Shown piece by piece: positions 19,309-20,580 of a stretch of 20,580 nt of DNA. Within the stretch, counting starts at the first letter, position 1. Each line of letters opens with the position of its first letter. The notes under the pieces are model-generated. The model saw nothing but the letters and a program-made list of their open reading frames with translations. It did not search any database and had not been told where the DNA came from. The DNA is from a virus: positions 1-20,580 of the IMG/VR virus record IMGVR_UViG_3300042465_008988. One strand, given 5' to 3'. Made by a program: the position numbers and the translations under genes.

Positions 19309-20580
19309 ATGTCATTAGTTAATAATATAGATAATCAGCTTTCAACAGAGCAAAAAGTAACATTAGATTATTCAACAACTGAATCGTCTTCTCGTAGCTC
19401 AACTGAATCAGCTTTTGCTAGGAATGGACCAAATTCCATTCTTCGCCAAGCCGGAGTATCATATGGTAATGATCAGCCATATTCAGTTCCCTTACAGTCT
19501 CTTAAGCAAGAAGCAAAAAATAGTATTTCTGACTTACTTAAATTCTTAAAAGATTTAGAAGATTTGTTAAGACAGGTAAAATTAGATCCTTTAAATAATC
19601 CAAACTTAGAAGAAGCACACGCATATGTTTGGGATGAGATTAATAAAGTTGATCACCCATATCCTAAAATAGAGATAGAAGGATATGCGGGTACCCTAAA
19701 ATATCCTAGGCCACCCTTTATATGCTTTGACCAATATCTTTATGCGGAAGGAGTTCAAACAAGAGGCTATAGAAAATTTGTAAAAGAATATGATAACTTA
19801 ATATCAAATACTACATTTGGTCACATTTACGACTTTAGAGAAATTATTAAGTACTTAGTAAACGAAACTAATTGCATCATAAGTTCATTAGGTGCAGATT
19901 TTGGAGATAACTATGAAGATGACTCACAACAACAGGTCGCGTCGTACTACTTGTACTGGCTCAAAATGGCAATCCACTATAAGGAACTCTTTGCCGAATC
20001 AATCAAATCATCGCCAACAGGTTTGCCAGAAACCGAAGTGGATAAAACAACTAAAAAGCAAGCCGCTCAATTTCAAGCATTTTTTTCTATCAAAGTAAAC
20101 TCTTTAACGAATATGGTAGACAGTCAGTTGGATACTCTTCATAAAGATTTAGTAACTAACTGCAATGTATTTTATAGCAAGTATTTAAGTCCATCACTAA
20201 GATTTAAAACAAAAGTTGTTGCTGATTTTGCTTTAGATATAAGAACCACAAGTATGAAAACAGAACTACCTACTTTATCAGAAGAGGCAGCAATAGCACT
20301 ATTAGCCGCAGAGGGCAACTTTAAATCAGTCTTAACCGACTTATTAGAGAGAAGAAATAATACATCTGCGAAGATAGATTCCTTGTATCAATCTATAGTT
20401 CAAAGAAGAAAATACACAAGCTTTATATCTCAGCTATCTATGAAAGCTGTAAATAGAGAAAGAATTGTTACTACGGAAACAGATTCAAATTATGCTTCTT
20501 TGCTTTCTGGCTTATTTGTAGATGAGTCTCAAGTTAACTCATTAAAATCTAGCCATGCCTTATTAGATGATTTAAACGAA
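19309..20580 (+). CDS. Structural protein downstream of terminase, partial (first 424 aa)
   Basis: Begins MSLVNNIDNQLSTEQKVTLD after TAGGTAA and stays open to the window edge. A Ser/Thr-rich N-terminus is followed by long helical stretches (KNSISDLLKFLKDLEDLLRQ) and a segment GYAGTLKYPRPPFICFDQYL. No Walker, nuclease or protease motif. Its position right after the large terminase is where a portal or another head-vertex protein is often found, but I do not recognise a portal fold. No in-frame CGG in the visible part. Confidence 0.65.
   Translation, partial: MSLVNNIDNQLSTEQKVTLDYSTTESSSRSSTESAFARNGPNSILRQAGVSYGNDQPYSVPLQSLKQEAKNSISDLLKFLKDLEDLLRQVKLDPLNNPNLEEAHAYVWDEINKVDHPYPKIEIEGYAGTLKYPRPPFICFDQYLYAEGVQTRGYRKFVKEYDNLISNTTFGHIYDFREIIKYLVNETNCIISSLGADFGDNYEDDSQQQVASYYLYWLKMAIHYKELFAESIKSSPTGLPETEVDKTTKKQAAQFQAFFSIKVNSLTNMVDSQLDTLHKDLVTNCNVFYSKYLSPSLRFKTKVVADFALDIRTTSMKTELPTLSEEAAIALLAAEGNFKSVLTDLLERRNNTSAKIDSLYQSIVQRRKYTSFISQLSMKAVNRERIVTTETDSNYASLLSGLFVDESQVNSLKSSHALLDDLNE

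Overview
The window looks like part of a tailed double-stranded DNA phage genome (Caudoviricetes) infecting a low-GC bacterium. It carries a large terminase, a run of probable virion genes, a bacterial-type RecA, a Clp-like AAA+ ATPase, and an array of promoters that match the T4 late-promoter octamer TATAAATA. The host cannot be named from this sequence. No tRNA, insertion sequence or CRISPR array was seen.

Layout. (1) 1-4120, leftward: a cassette array. Each cassette has an AT-rich promoter, one small gene (22-145 aa) or an apparently non-coding RNA, and a compact hairpin terminator, often with a cUUCGg tetraloop. This region is visibly richer in GC than the rest. (2) 4119-4412: a large inverted repeat and an AT-rich divide. 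(3) 4413-5247, rightward: two unknown genes. (4) 5250-7224, leftward: an operon with a coiled-coil protein, RecA, a zinc ribbon and two unknown acidic proteins. (5) 7303-20580, rightward: a morphogenesis/virion module. It holds the AAA+ ATPase, three tiny Gly/Ala/Arg-rich proteins, two zinc-motif proteins, a protein with a four-Cys cluster, a 1345-aa protein with a DnaQ-like exonuclease domain, two glycine-zipper proteins, the large terminase and an unfinished structural gene.

The most striking signal is in region 5. Seven genes look broken, with nine frame interruptions in all. Every interruption is a +1 shift, and every one falls at an in-frame CGG codon; reading resumes at the overlapping GGN. 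By my manual reading of about 4,300 codons there, CGG never occurs in frame except at these nine sites, while dozens of out-of-frame CGG triplets leave the frame intact. Skipping the C, or reading CGGN as four bases, restores full-length proteins: the terminase, the Clp-like ATPase, a CPxC zinc ribbon, the exonuclease protein, two tiny glycine-rich proteins and a 514-aa protein that needs three shifts. This fits general +1 recoding at CGG better than random sequencing error or gene decay. The lone counter-example is one CGG read in the normal frame in the left-hand gene at 502-939. I know of no described phage system that does this, but I could not search.

One inferred picture: late genes on the left are driven by a dedicated late sigma-like factor, while the morphogenesis module depends on how the cell decodes CGG, so its output could respond to tRNA content. 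The link between the two is speculation.
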